From: an uncultured Bacteroidota bacterium | Lineage (GTDB): Bacteria; Bacteroidota; Bacteroidia; Chitinophagales; Chitinophagaceae | DNA length: 64,000 bases | Assembly (NCBI GenBank): GCA_903887415.1 | Contig: CAISPO010000003.1 | Span: forward strand, 1-64,000 | Reading direction: 5' to 3' | Part shown: positions 9,211-16,870 of the stretch, in pieces | Position numbering within the stretch: the stretch's first letter is position 1 | Layout: every line of letters starts with the position of its first letter | Translations under genes and position numbers: made by a program | The notes under the pieces: model-generated | Told to the model about the DNA's origin: nothing | Seen by the model: the letters and a program-made list of their open reading frames with translations, nothing else | Database searches by the model: none

Positions 9211-10323
9211 GTGGCTGAAATCATCAAAAAACAGATCGTCAAATTCGCTCCTAAAGGGAATGATAGCTTTTATGACACAGTAAAGCAAAAAGTAAATGAT
9301 TACTTCCTGACCAACAATATTTCCCCTTATTCTGATAGCCGGATGTATATTAAGACGGTAGCTATGCTGTCAATGTATTTTCTGCCATATATTGTTATAG
9401 TTACCGGGATGGCGCACGTCAGCATCTGGCTGTTTTACGCCCTGTGGCTACTTATGGGTTGCGGCATCGTGGGTATTGGCACTTCAGTGATGCACGATTC
9501 AAACCATGGCGCATATGCGGAGAATAAAGGAGTTAATAACTTCCTGGGGGGAGTGCTGAACGTCCTTGGGGGATATGCGCCTAACTGGAAAATACAGCAC
9601 AATATACTGCACCACACTTATACCAATATTGAGGGCCTTGATGAAGATATTGACGCGGGCAAGGGCCTGCGCATGACACCCGAAAGGCCATTGAAACCCA
9701 TTCACAAATACCAGCACATCTATGCGTGGGGCCTTTATTGCCTGATGAACCTGTACTGGATCGTGGCAAAAGACTACAAACTGTTGTTCCGCTACGCGAA
9801 GAACGGGCTATTGCAAAACCAAAAGCTCACACTGCGCAGGGCCGTTATTGAGCTGTCGCTACTGAAAGTATTGTATATAGTGTATATTATTGTGCTGCCG
9901 ATCATGTTCTCTGGTTTTGCCTGGTACCAGGTGGTAGGGGGCATTGTTTTGATGCATATTATTGCGGGGTTTTCACTGGCCGCAATATTTCAGCCCGCAC
10001 ACGTTGTGGAGACCTCCGATTATTCAGCCCCCAACGATGAGCGCAAGATGGAAAATAACTGGGCCGTGCACCAGGTAAGGAACACCGCTGATTTTGCACC
10101 TGATAATAAGCTGGTATGCTGGTTTATCGGCGGGCTAAATTTCCAGATAGAGCATCACTTATTTCCGCATGTGTGCCATGTACACTACCCCAAGATCGCT
10201 AAAATAGTGGCCAGCGTGGCCGCGGAGTATGATATACCTTACCAGGTGATGCCTACATTCAGAAGCGCACTCGTGGCACACGGAAAAATGCTAAAGAGGC
10301 TAGGCAATTCGGAGACGTTGTAA
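9211..10323 (+). CDS. Membrane fatty acid desaturase (linoleoyl-CoA/front-end type), paralogue 1
   Basis: A 370-residue di-iron membrane desaturase that should insert a double bond in acyl chains of lipids or acyl-CoA using O2 and electrons from a redox partner. The three histidine boxes are HDSNH (95-99), HNILHH (130-135) and QIEHH (312-316, followed by LFPH). The third box begins with Gln, as in front-end and linoleoyl-CoA desaturases, but no cytochrome b5 domain is fused. Four to six membrane segments surround the boxes. The start is GTG (VAEIIKKQ), as in paralogue 2 at 17772-18866, which aligns from the first residues, so the unusual start is conserved. It faces the cold shock gene across a shared hairpin. 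Confidence 0.92.
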   Translation: MAEIIKKQIVKFAPKGNDSFYDTVKQKVNDYFLTNNISPYSDSRMYIKTVAMLSMYFLPYIVIVTGMAHVSIWLFYALWLLMGCGIVGIGTSVMHDSNHGAYAENKGVNNFLGGVLNVLGGYAPNWKIQHNILHHTYTNIEGLDEDIDAGKGLRMTPERPLKPIHKYQHIYAWGLYCLMNLYWIVAKDYKLLFRYAKNGLLQNQKLTLRRAVIELSLLKVLYIVYIIVLPIMFSGFAWYQVVGGIVLMHIIAGFSLAAIFQPAHVVETSDYSAPNDERKMENNWAVHQVRNTADFAPDNKLVCWFIGGLNFQIEHHLFPHVCHVHYPKIAKIVASVAAEYDIPYQVMPTFRSALVAHGKMLKRLGNSETL

Positions 10324-10345
10324 CCAGGAGTTCATAAAAGCAAAA

Positions 10346-10367
10346 AAGACGTGCATAAGCACGTCTT
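10346..10367 (-). terminator. Intrinsic terminator of the cold shock gene, shared convergent hairpin
   Basis: AAGACGTGC and GCACGTCTT form a 9-bp stem with loop ATAA. Read on the minus strand, the stem is followed by a run of T, so it terminates the cold shock gene. It lies just after the desaturase stop and may also stop that transcript. Confidence 0.8.
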
Positions 10368-10392
10368 GCATGATATCAAATGGTGGTGAATA

Positions 10393-10584
10393 TTAAATTA
10401 CTTTAACGTTCACAGCATTTAAACCTTTCTTACCATTTTGCACCTCGAAAGACACCTTGTCGTTCTCACGGATCTGATCTTTCAGACCTGATACGTGAAC
10501 AAAAATGTCCTGGCCTCCGTTGGATGGCGTAATGAAACCAAATCCTTTGGTCTCATTGAAAAATTTTACTGTACCTTCTTGCAT
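10393..10584 (-). CDS. Cold shock protein, CspA family
   Basis: The 63-residue protein is one cold shock domain, a five-stranded OB-fold that binds single-stranded RNA/DNA and melts RNA structure. RNP1 is KGFGFI (residues ~13-18) and RNP2 is DIFVHVS (~26-32), and it starts MQEGTVKFFN, typical of the family. Length is normal. The leader after the promoter box (TAGATTTG, 10615-10622) is about 25-30 bases, too short for the long cold-responsive leader of E. coli cspA, so cold control cannot be assumed. It stands alone between convergent and tandem neighbours. Confidence 0.95.
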   Translation of the reverse strand: MQEGTVKFFNETKGFGFITPSNGGQDIFVHVSGLKDQIRENDKVSFEVQNGKKGLNAVNVKVI

Positions 10585-10614
10585 TGTTAATTGAATAAAA
10601 AATTAATGAATAGG

Positions 10615-10645
10615 CAAATCTAGTATTTTTTTTATAAAACAGCAA
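10615..10645 (-). promoter_or_regulatory. Promoter of the cold shock gene
   Basis: The minus strand reads TTG (10645-10643), 20 bp, then TAGATTTG (10622-10615), close to TTTG-N19-TAnnTTTG, with a T-rich stretch between them. Confidence 0.6.
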
Positions 10646-10692
10646 TAAAACTATGTTTTCTTTTTTTTAGCTTTATGTTGTGACCGCATGCC

Positions 10693-11367
10693 CTACTTTG
10701 CCTTCAGCTTATCCTTAAAAACCTTCTTAAACTTCTCCACTTTTGGCCCGATCACATAGTGGCAGTATGGCTGATCGCCATTCTCATTGTAATAATTCTG
10801 ATGATAATCTTCTGCCTTGTAGAATTTAGTGAAAGCTGCTATTTCAGTGACCACCGGTTTATCCCATGCTTTTTCATCATTTAGCTTCTTTTTGTATTGC
10901 TCTGCCTTTTGCTTTTGTTCGTCATTGTGATAGAAGATCACTGAGCGGTATTGTGTGCCTTCGTCGTTACCCTGGCGGTTGAGCGTGGTTGGGTCGTGGC
11001 AGGTCCAGAAGGCGGCAAGCAGCTCATCGAAGGAGATGACTGAGGGGTCATAGGTAATATTGCACACCTCTGCGTGCCCGGTATTACCAGTACATACCTG
11101 GCTATAAGTAGGATTGGCTACGTGCCCGCCGCTAAAGCCAGACTCTACCTTTTCCACTCCTTTGAGCATCTGGAACTGGGCCTCGGTGCACCAGTAGCAG
11201 CCAGCGCCAAAAGTTGCCGTCTCCATTTTGTGCTCTGTTTTTGCAGTTGCTGCATTGTTCATTTGCTGAAACGTCTTTGATTGTTCGTAATGATCATTTT
11301 GCGCACAGGCGGCCACCGGCGCCAATAGCAGGAATGCGGATATTCTTTTGATCAGTTTTTGTACCAT
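10693..11367 (-). CDS. msrA: Peptide methionine (S)-S-oxide reductase, exported
   Basis: MsrA reduces the S form of methionine sulfoxide in oxidised proteins. The chosen ATG at 11367 gives 224 residues. A TAAATTTG -7 box (11374-11381) overlaps the alternative TTG start, which supports the shorter form. The N-terminus is a signal with a possible lipobox (VAAC, Cys21), so it should work outside the cytoplasm. The catalytic motif is GCYWC (Cys57), followed by GVxxVxSGFSGG, HAEVC and GTQYRS. A Cys60 within the motif could be a resolving or structural residue. No MsrB domain is fused and none is seen nearby; reduction may depend on a periplasmic thiol donor such as a thioredoxin-like membrane protein. 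Confidence 0.95.
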   Translation of the reverse strand: MVQKLIKRISAFLLLAPVAACAQNDHYEQSKTFQQMNNAATAKTEHKMETATFGAGCYWCTEAQFQMLKGVEKVESGFSGGHVANPTYSQVCTGNTGHAEVCNITYDPSVISFDELLAAFWTCHDPTTLNRQGNDEGTQYRSVIFYHNDEQKQKAEQYKKKLNDEKAWDKPVVTEIAAFTKFYKAEDYHQNYYNENGDQPYCHYVIGPKVEKFKKVFKDKLKAK

Positions 11368-11621
11368 GATTTTCAAATTTAGGAGTATATACGTATCAAC
11401 AGGCCAAAACAGATTGCCGGAAATTTCTTATTAACGTTTTCACAACCTTTCGCGCGAAATGGGCCGCTCGCAAAGGCGCGGAGGTGCTGTCCACCGTTTT
11501 GTTTTTAAGATCGTCAGATGCAAATGGTCGAGGAATCACGCAATAGACAACCGCATTCAAAATTCGGTTTTTGAATATTAAATTCCATTGAGTATCTTCA
11601 CACCAAATAAGAAAAGCATAC

Positions 11622-11870
11622 ATGAAATTCATAACCCCAATAGTGCTTGCCCTTGCAGTTGCAGGAACCATATCAATGACCTCATGTAGTAAGAAATATA
11701 CCTGCCATTGTAACCTGGTATATTCCGGCACGCCCGGCCTGCCAGACAGCTCATCAACAGAATATACGATACAAAACAACAAGTCTGGCGCGCAGAGCGT
11801 TTGTAACGCCCAATCAGGAACGTATATTAATAACAACATCACTACTGTAGAGACCTGCTACCTTTATTAA
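11622..11870 (+). CDS. Small cysteine-rich lipoprotein, unknown
   Basis: The 82-residue protein has a lipoprotein signal (LALAVAGTISMTSC, lipid Cys at ~22) and a mature part of about 60 residues with four more cysteines (YTCHCN, VCNAQ, ETCYLY), probably forming disulfides. The sequence after the lipobox, SKKYTCHC, is common in small Bacteroidota lipoproteins. I do not recognise a function. A minus-strand reading frame of 148 codons covers the same bases but lacks any sign of being a gene. Confidence 0.75.
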   Translation: MKFITPIVLALAVAGTISMTSCSKKYTCHCNLVYSGTPGLPDSSSTEYTIQNNKSGAQSVCNAQSGTYINNNITTVETCYLY

Positions 11871-11904
11871 TAAAATTTTACCAACCCCACATTTGATTAT
11901 GGGC

Positions 11905-11912
11905 TATTTTTG
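11905..11912 (+). promoter_or_regulatory. -7 box (TATTTTTG) before the MauE-thioredoxin gene
   Basis: TATTTTTG matches TAnnTTTG. It overlaps a possible TTG start at 11910, so it decides for the ATG at 11928, with a leader of about 10 bases. Confidence 0.6.
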
Positions 11913-11927
11913 AGCCTTATTTTCAAC

Positions 11928-12989
11928 ATGGACGAAGTTTTACAAACAGACCCTGCAGCACCCGAAGTAATGCCGAAGCCGCGCAAAAGCGCTTCCTATT
12001 ATGTAAAGCGCACGATTGGCTTACTATTGCTGCTTGTACTTGCCGGAGTGTTTTTTTATTCCGCCTACAGCAAGCTGGGTATTTTTGTACGCTGGAGCAT
12101 ACCCTCTGACCATACCTCCTTTCCAATCGCCATTTATTCAGATGATAATACTTTCGACAGCTTTCAGTGGACGTTTTTCGATCTTGGGATAAGCAGCATT
12201 TTGCTTACCGGGATTATTGCCCGCGTGATGATAGGCCTCGAGGTGCTGCTGGGGCTATTCCTGGTTTGCCATATTTTTCTGAAGTCGTTTACCTACAAAG
12301 CAGTCATTGCTATCTTGTCAATATTTATCGTTTACCTGCTGGTGGTGATCATGAAGCAGGGCAATACCGGCAACTGCGGGTGCTTCGGCAACCAGGTGAG
12401 CATGACGCCGCTACAGGCAATCTGGAAGAACCTGGGCATGATTGCGGCAACACTGGTTCTTTGGAAGATCTATGATGTCAGGCCCTATAAATACCAGGAA
12501 TATATCTGCCTGTTCGTTGCCGCGATCGCATTAAGCACCCCGTTCCTGCTGCGGTTTATGTATGTAGGCACAGACCCCGAAGCGCCAAAGACTGCGACCA
12601 CTATTAATTTAGACCAGCTATATAATTTTACTCCGGCGCCGCCAGTGGATTTAAGAAAGGGCAAACATATCGTAGCCTTTATGAGCCTCACCTGCCCTCA
12701 TTGCAAAAAAGCGGCCTACCTGCTCCAGATCATCCACCACGAACATCCGGACTACCCTATTTACCTGGTGCTTGATGGATCAGAAACTTTCCTGAAAAAG
12801 TTCTTCGATGAAACCCACGCCGAGGATGTTCCCCATCTGTACTTCCACCACACCCCTGAGTTCATGGCGATGGCCGGGCCTAGTGTACCGTCTATAATAT
12901 GGATAAACAACGGCAATGTGGAATACAAAAGCACCTACGCCTATTACCAACTGGATCCGAAGTTTATGGCACAATGGTTTAAGAAGTAG
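11928..12989 (+). CDS. MauE/DoxX-like membrane protein fused to a thioredoxin-like domain
   Basis: The 353-residue protein has an N-terminal membrane part with about four helices (residues ~29-46, 86-117, 124-142, 168-212) of the MauE/DoxX type, including the paired cysteines GNCGCFG (Cys150, Cys152) typical of MauE-like proteins. The C-terminal ~110 residues form a thioredoxin-like fold with the redox motif CPHC (256-259) and a cis-proline region SVPSI. MauE-type proteins help disulfide handling in the periplasm. The fusion suggests electrons pass from membrane cysteines to the thioredoxin domain, or the domain carries out thiol oxidation or reduction. Whether it supplies MsrA is speculation. 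The ATG at 11928 is chosen because of the promoter box upstream. Confidence 0.8.
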   Translation: MDEVLQTDPAAPEVMPKPRKSASYYVKRTIGLLLLLVLAGVFFYSAYSKLGIFVRWSIPSDHTSFPIAIYSDDNTFDSFQWTFFDLGISSILLTGIIARVMIGLEVLLGLFLVCHIFLKSFTYKAVIAILSIFIVYLLVVIMKQGNTGNCGCFGNQVSMTPLQAIWKNLGMIAATLVLWKIYDVRPYKYQEYICLFVAAIALSTPFLLRFMYVGTDPEAPKTATTINLDQLYNFTPAPPVDLRKGKHIVAFMSLTCPHCKKAAYLLQIIHHEHPDYPIYLVLDGSETFLKKFFDETHAEDVPHLYFHHTPEFMAMAGPSVPSIIWINNGNVEYKSTYAYYQLDPKFMAQWFKK

Positions 12990-13101
12990 TGGCTCGCACC
13001 GGTATGTAAAAAGAGTCTCTCCCAAAGCGCAAAGCTCGCAATTCTCTCATTTCGTATTTAAGCTCGTCAAGCGCGAATGACTGCGAAATATGGCATTGAA
13101 C

Positions 13102-13635
13102 TTATTTTGAGTGCTTTAATTGTTCTATTTCCTTTTGCAAGTGAACCAGCGTTGCCTGGATGGATAATAGTATTTCTGATTCTTTGCCTGCCTTGGTGTC
13201 TTCTTCGTTGGTATCTTCCTGTATCTCATCTACGTCTTCCTGTATTTCATCCACATCTTTTTGTATCTCATCCACGTCTTTTTGTATCTCTTCAATGTCT
13301 TCGCTTATCTCTTCTATGTCCTCGCCAAGCTCTTCGATGTCTTCCCCGATCTCTTCAATATCTTCACTTATTTCCTCGATATCCTCCCCCAACTCTTCAA
13401 TGTCTTCCTGTATGATCTCAATGTTCTGGTTGTTCATATTTATGGACATCTGTATAAATATGGACAGGTATATAGCCTCGAGCGAAACGATGGTGGTGAG
13501 GAATAACAACATCCTTTCGAAACTTACCACACCCAAATAGGGAAGAATAAATGACACGATAAAGAGTATGGTGTGCAGCACCACTGAAGTTGTCGAGCCG
13601 ACCCACTTAGTAATATTGGCCGCGCCTTTCTCCAT
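13102..13635 (-). CDS. DUF1003-like membrane protein with acidic heptad-repeat coiled coil
   Basis: Residues ~17-62 form two membrane helices separated by LPYLGVVSFERM, like the DUF1003 family. Residues 72-141 are ten contiguous heptads (IEELGED, IEEISED, IEEIQKD, VDEIQED and variants). Positions a and d are Ile, Val or Leu and the rest mostly Glu/Asp, so this is a long, highly acidic coiled coil. A last segment, ~155-177, is another amphipathic helix. The array predicts an oligomeric rod on one side of the membrane. DUF1003 proteins normally have a shorter cytoplasmic tail. Function is unknown. A TAACTTTG box lies at 13682-13689. Confidence 0.7.
   Translation of the reverse strand: MEKGAANITKWVGSTTSVVLHTILFIVSFILPYLGVVSFERMLLFLTTIVSLEAIYLSIFIQMSINMNNQNIEIIQEDIEELGEDIEEISEDIEEIGEDIEELGEDIEEISEDIEEIQKDVDEIQKDVDEIQEDVDEIQEDTNEEDTKAGKESEILLSIQATLVHLQKEIEQLKHSK
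13213..13422 (-). repeat. In-frame 21-bp tandem repeat, ten units
   Basis: Ten 21-base units coding for heptads of the form (I/V)(E/D)E(I/L)xxD, with synonymous and conservative differences between units. The first unit (IEIIQED) is most divergent, and the last three share VDEIQ(K/E)D, which suggests stepwise unit duplication. Copy number is likely to vary between strains. Confidence 0.85.
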
Positions 13636-13763
13636 ACTTTTTTTTGCCGCTCTTTAATGCTCATGGGATTGATTTCAGCGCCAAAGTTAGTAAACGCAAC
13701 GGGCAAATATTTGCAAGTTTGCTGTGTGATTATGATGTCATAACTAAATGTAACATACGCATA

Positions 13764-14288
13764 TTATGGGCACAACACATCATTTGTGGTAAATACAAAT
13801 CCCGCAGTGTCCAACTGGTCAGGAAAGTAATAAGTAATGCCGTTGGTCTTTATGCAACTCCCGGAATAGGCGAGGATATTTACACACGCACAGGTTGTAA
13901 CCGTAATGCCTGCAGACGTTTTCAAATCAAGGTACACTGGATACTCTCCCGCCCCGCATTTACCGCCGGCGAGGTCTGTACCCTCCCAGCGCTGCGTTAT
14001 CTTTCCGGCAAAGACCTTGGTGCCACTCAGGTTCCAGATCGTGATCGTAGAATTGGCCGTATCCAGCCCATGGAAGAAAAGACTGAAAACATCATTTATG
14101 CCATCCCCATTAGGTGTAAATGCAGTTGGCAGATAGTAGTAAGTATCAGAAGAATCGGCGGTATGGGTGAGCGGTGTGCTGCTACAGGTGGTGCAGGTAG
14201 CGGTATTATTATCTTTTGTAGCGCTTTTCTTGCACATAACCATGCTTAGCGATAGCAGAAGGCATGTATAGATGAGTAATTGTTTCAT
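13764..14288 (-). CDS. Lipoprotein with a gliding-motility CHU_C-type C-terminal domain
   Basis: The chosen ATG at 14288 gives 174 residues: lipoprotein signal MKQLLIYTCLLLSLSMVMC, a low-complexity linker (TCTTCSSTPLTHT) and one domain with LPTAFTPNGDGINDVF, the hallmark of the gliding-associated CHU_C family (the T9SS type B sorting signal). Here it stands almost alone, without the large cargo usually in front of it, and is followed by about 60 more residues (CVNILAYSGSC... CP). A full promoter (14313-14343) overlaps the longer alternative start and fixes this one. It could be a remnant of a cargo protein or a small surface lipoprotein that uses the fold structurally. Confidence 0.75.
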   Translation of the reverse strand: MKQLLIYTCLLLSLSMVMCKKSATKDNNTATCTTCSSTPLTHTADSSDTYYYLPTAFTPNGDGINDVFSLFFHGLDTANSTITIWNLSGTKVFAGKITQRWEGTDLAGGKCGAGEYPVYLDLKTSAGITVTTCACVNILAYSGSCIKTNGITYYFPDQLDTAGFVFTTNDVLCP

Positions 14289-14312
14289 GTAGGTTATGGG
14301 ATTTGAAAGCAG

Positions 14313-14343
14313 CAAAAGTAGGATATTGCCCAATCATCCCAAA
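14313..14343 (-). promoter_or_regulatory. Full Bacteroidota promoter for the CHU_C lipoprotein
   Basis: On the minus strand TTTG (14343-14340), exactly 19 bp, TACTTTTG (14320-14313), matching TTTG-N19-TAnnTTTG, 24 bases before the ATG. Confidence 0.8.
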
Positions 14344-14503
14344 GTAGTTATACCCGTTTTCAGCGTATAAATTACGAGCCCCATTCTCGATTTAATATTC
14401 AGCTTATCGAAGAGCTGGAGGCTCTTGCCCCCGGGTACGGGCTTCAGCCAAAAGCAAAATTGCCACAGTGGTCAGAAAAGTTAAATGCAGTATCTTTAAG
14501 TAC

Positions 14504-15322
14504 ATGAAAGGCACAGCATCGATTTTGTTGTTCTTCTTTACACTTGCAAAAGTGCATGGCCAGGCCCATGACACAATGCACCTATATTTTGAGCTGGACA
14601 AAACGCAGATAAATGACCGGGGCTTACAAATGATAGACAGCATTGTAAAGGACAACCGGCTGCTGCACGAAACGAGGATCACCATAATGGGTTATGCCGA
14701 CTACCTGGGCACAGATGGCTATGATAAAGTAATCTCGGAATCAAGAGCGAAGAATGTGGAAGACTACCTTGTTCTTTCCGGCTATAACAAAGGGGATATA
14801 ACACGGTGTATCGGCAAAGGGAAAATAAACCGGGCCGCTACAAATGGAAAGAAAGGATTTTCAGAAGACCGAAAAGTGGACATTATTTTTGACGCCCGGA
14901 AAGATACGTCCGATGACCAGCGGTTTCAGTATGACCTGGAGAAAATGGAGGTAAATGATGCACTGCCTATTAAGGATGTGGACTTCTACAAGGGCTCGCT
15001 GCGTATGACACCCGAATCTATACCCCGGCTGGATATGCTGCTGCACTTCCTGCAAAAAAACAAGACGATCGTATTTCAACTGGAAGGGCATGTGTGCTGT
15101 CTCGGTTTTAATGATGGGAGAGACGAACCTTATGATGAGGGCACCCTTTCACAAAAACGCGCGCAGGAAGTAGCCGACTACCTTATAAAGAACGGAATAG
15201 CCAAAGAGCGGCTGAAGGCTGCCATTGGCCTTGGGAATATTAACCCGATCAGGGATGAAGAAAGCGGCAGGGAGAATGAACCGCTGAGCCGGAGAGTGGA
15301 ATTGAGGATAATCTCCAAATGA
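14504..15322 (+). CDS. Periplasmic protein with two OmpA-like peptidoglycan-binding domains
   Basis: The 272-residue protein (ATG at 14504) has a signal peptide (ILLFFFTLAKVHGQ) and two OmpA C-terminal-like domains. The first, ~35-130, has YFELDKTQIND, GYADYLGTDGYDKVISESRA and RKVDIIFD. The second, ~165-272, has LEGHVCCLGFNDGRDEPYDEGTLSQKRAQEVADYL and SRRVELRI. Each domain keeps the Asp and Arg positions that hold diaminopimelate in OmpA proteins. No outer-membrane barrel is present, so the protein probably bridges or scaffolds peptidoglycan in the periplasm. The double domain is unusual. A GTG start at 14468 would add 12 residues without benefit. Confidence 0.8.
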   Translation: MKGTASILLFFFTLAKVHGQAHDTMHLYFELDKTQINDRGLQMIDSIVKDNRLLHETRITIMGYADYLGTDGYDKVISESRAKNVEDYLVLSGYNKGDITRCIGKGKINRAATNGKKGFSEDRKVDIIFDARKDTSDDQRFQYDLEKMEVNDALPIKDVDFYKGSLRMTPESIPRLDMLLHFLQKNKTIVFQLEGHVCCLGFNDGRDEPYDEGTLSQKRAQEVADYLIKNGIAKERLKAAIGLGNINPIRDEESGRENEPLSRRVELRIISK

Positions 15323-15452
15323 ACGATAAAAACCCAAAAATCCAAGGAGCAAGTTGCAAAGAACAAACTCCACCCACCCCAGGAACAATCCTAGTTCCAA
15401 ATCCCATTAAAGTGCCTAATCCCAAAAAAAACTAATTCCATCAGATAGAGGC

Positions 15453-15460
15453 TATCTTTG
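15453..15460 (+). promoter_or_regulatory. -7 box (TATCTTTG) for rluD
   Basis: TATCTTTG ends only 4 bases before the ATG at 15465, so the transcript would be nearly leaderless. No TTTG at the -33 distance. Confidence 0.6.
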
Positions 15461-15464
15461 CGCT

Positions 15465-16565
15465 ATGGCCAATGAGCAAGATATAGAAGATGCATGGGAT
15501 GATGAAGACCCGGAAGAAGAAGTAAATGAAGCTGATGCCGCCCCGGTGGAGCGGCTCCGTATCGTTACACCGAGCCGGCAGGAGCCGCTGCGTATAGATA
15601 AGTTCGTTATGAACCGGCTGGAAGGCGCTACGCGCAATAAAATACAGCAGGCTATAGACAGCGGCTTCGTGCTTGTAAACGACCAGCCTATAAAATCGAA
15701 CTACCGGGTGAGGCCAAACGATACTATTGTAGTATTTGAAACACGCAAGCCCGAAAGCCAGGAAGTGATACCGGAAAACCTGACCCTGGATATTGCTTAT
15801 GAGGACGATGCCCTGATGATCATCAACAAGCCGGCCGGCATGGTGGTGCACCCAGGATGTGGCAACTATACCGGGACACTTGTTAATGGCCTTTCGTTCT
15901 ATTTCCAGACTACACAGGTGCCACTGGATGAGCTTACGCGTGTGGGCCTGGTGCACCGTATCGACAAGGATACTTCTGGGCTGGTAGTAATAGGCAAGAC
16001 CGATGAAGCAATGACCAAACTGGCAGCACAGTTTAAAAAGCATACTGTACACCGCCGCTACATAGCCCTGGTGTGGGGCGACCTGGCAGAAGACGAAGGG
16101 ACAGTGCATGTAAACATTGGCCGTAATCTCCGCTTCCGAAAGATCATGGACGCTTTCCCCGATGGCGATTACGGCAAGGATGCTATAACACACTATAAAG
16201 TGCTGGAGCGCTTCAACTATGTGACATTGGTAGAGTTGCGCCTGGAGACAGGCCGCACCCACCAGATACGGGTACACATGAAATATATAGGGCATCCGCT
16301 TTTCAACGACGCAACCTATGGCGGCGATAAAATCGTAAAGGGTACGGTGTTCAATAAATACAAGCAGTTTATTGACAACTGCTTCGGCATTCTTACCCGG
16401 CAGGCGCTTCATGCCAAGGAGCTTGGATTCACCCACCCCACCACTGCCGAATGGATACAGTTTGACTCAGAAGTGCCCGCGGATATGGCAGAAGTAATAG
16501 AAAAATGGCGGGCTTATACCGGCGGGATGACCCGGCAGTTGAGGCAGAAGCTGGATAACCAGTAG
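15465..16565 (+). CDS. rluD: 23S rRNA pseudouridine synthase, RluD type
   Basis: RluA-family enzyme that converts uridines of 23S rRNA (1911/1915/1917 in E. coli RluD) to pseudouridine. The protein has 366 residues. An acidic N-terminal stretch of about 30 residues precedes an S4 RNA-binding domain (~42-100, LRIDKFVMNRL and FVLVNDQPIK). The catalytic domain holds NKPAGMVVHPG (~121-131) and the signature HRIDKDTSG with catalytic Asp167, then HRRYIALVWG, LETGRTHQIRVH and RQALHAKELGF. The family assignment is firm; the exact target uridines are inferred. The box 4 bases upstream predicts a leaderless mRNA. Confidence 0.95.
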   Translation: MANEQDIEDAWDDEDPEEEVNEADAAPVERLRIVTPSRQEPLRIDKFVMNRLEGATRNKIQQAIDSGFVLVNDQPIKSNYRVRPNDTIVVFETRKPESQEVIPENLTLDIAYEDDALMIINKPAGMVVHPGCGNYTGTLVNGLSFYFQTTQVPLDELTRVGLVHRIDKDTSGLVVIGKTDEAMTKLAAQFKKHTVHRRYIALVWGDLAEDEGTVHVNIGRNLRFRKIMDAFPDGDYGKDAITHYKVLERFNYVTLVELRLETGRTHQIRVHMKYIGHPLFNDATYGGDKIVKGTVFNKYKQFIDNCFGILTRQALHAKELGFTHPTTAEWIQFDSEVPADMAEVIEKWRAYTGGMTRQLRQKLDNQ

Positions 16566-16870
16566 TTTGTTTTAGAAAAGTGCATTACAATGAGCTTTCC
16601 TGAAACCGCTCCGCATAGCAAGTGCGGAGATAGCGGGTAAACATAACAGAGCAATAAACAAAACCCACTGCTAAAAAAATAGCGAGACGATAATACAGTG
16701 CAGCAACATTGAGGAGTGCGGCCTTATACTTGAGCATATCTGGTAAAAACAATTTGTGTGCCAAAACATGTAAAGCCATTCACAATATTATTTGCTTCAA
16801 AAAAGTAGAATGTAATCGCATGGATTTCCGGCTGAACTATTTTTGAATAACTTTGAATCAATTGTTTTTT
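16566..16870. other. Intergenic region, 305 bases
   Basis: Between rluD and the next + strand gene. It contains one -7 box at its right end (16838-16845) and a plain AT-rich spacer. A short minus-strand frame of 64 codons (16585-16779) has no start context or domain and is not counted as a gene. No terminator hairpin is evident. Confidence 0.5.
16838..16845 (+). promoter_or_regulatory. -7 box (TATTTTTG)
   Basis: TATTTTTG, 25 bases before the ATG at 16871. No clear -33 element. Confidence 0.55.

Noticed and set aside
11396-11842. Open frame of 148 codons on the minus strand
   Set aside because: It overlaps a credible small lipoprotein gene on the other strand, has no promoter or domain, and its sequence lacks family features.
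13213-13422. Possible CRISPR-like array
   Set aside because: The 21-base units are contiguous and coding, with no unique spacers, so this is a coiled-coil repeat.
13160-13540. Plus-strand Ser-rich frame of 126 codons
   Set aside because: It is the complement of the acidic heptad array; the repetitive code creates the open frame.
16585-16779. Minus-strand frame of 64 codons in the gap after rluD
   Set aside because: No start context, no promoter box and no recognisable domain; composition fits random intergenic DNA.
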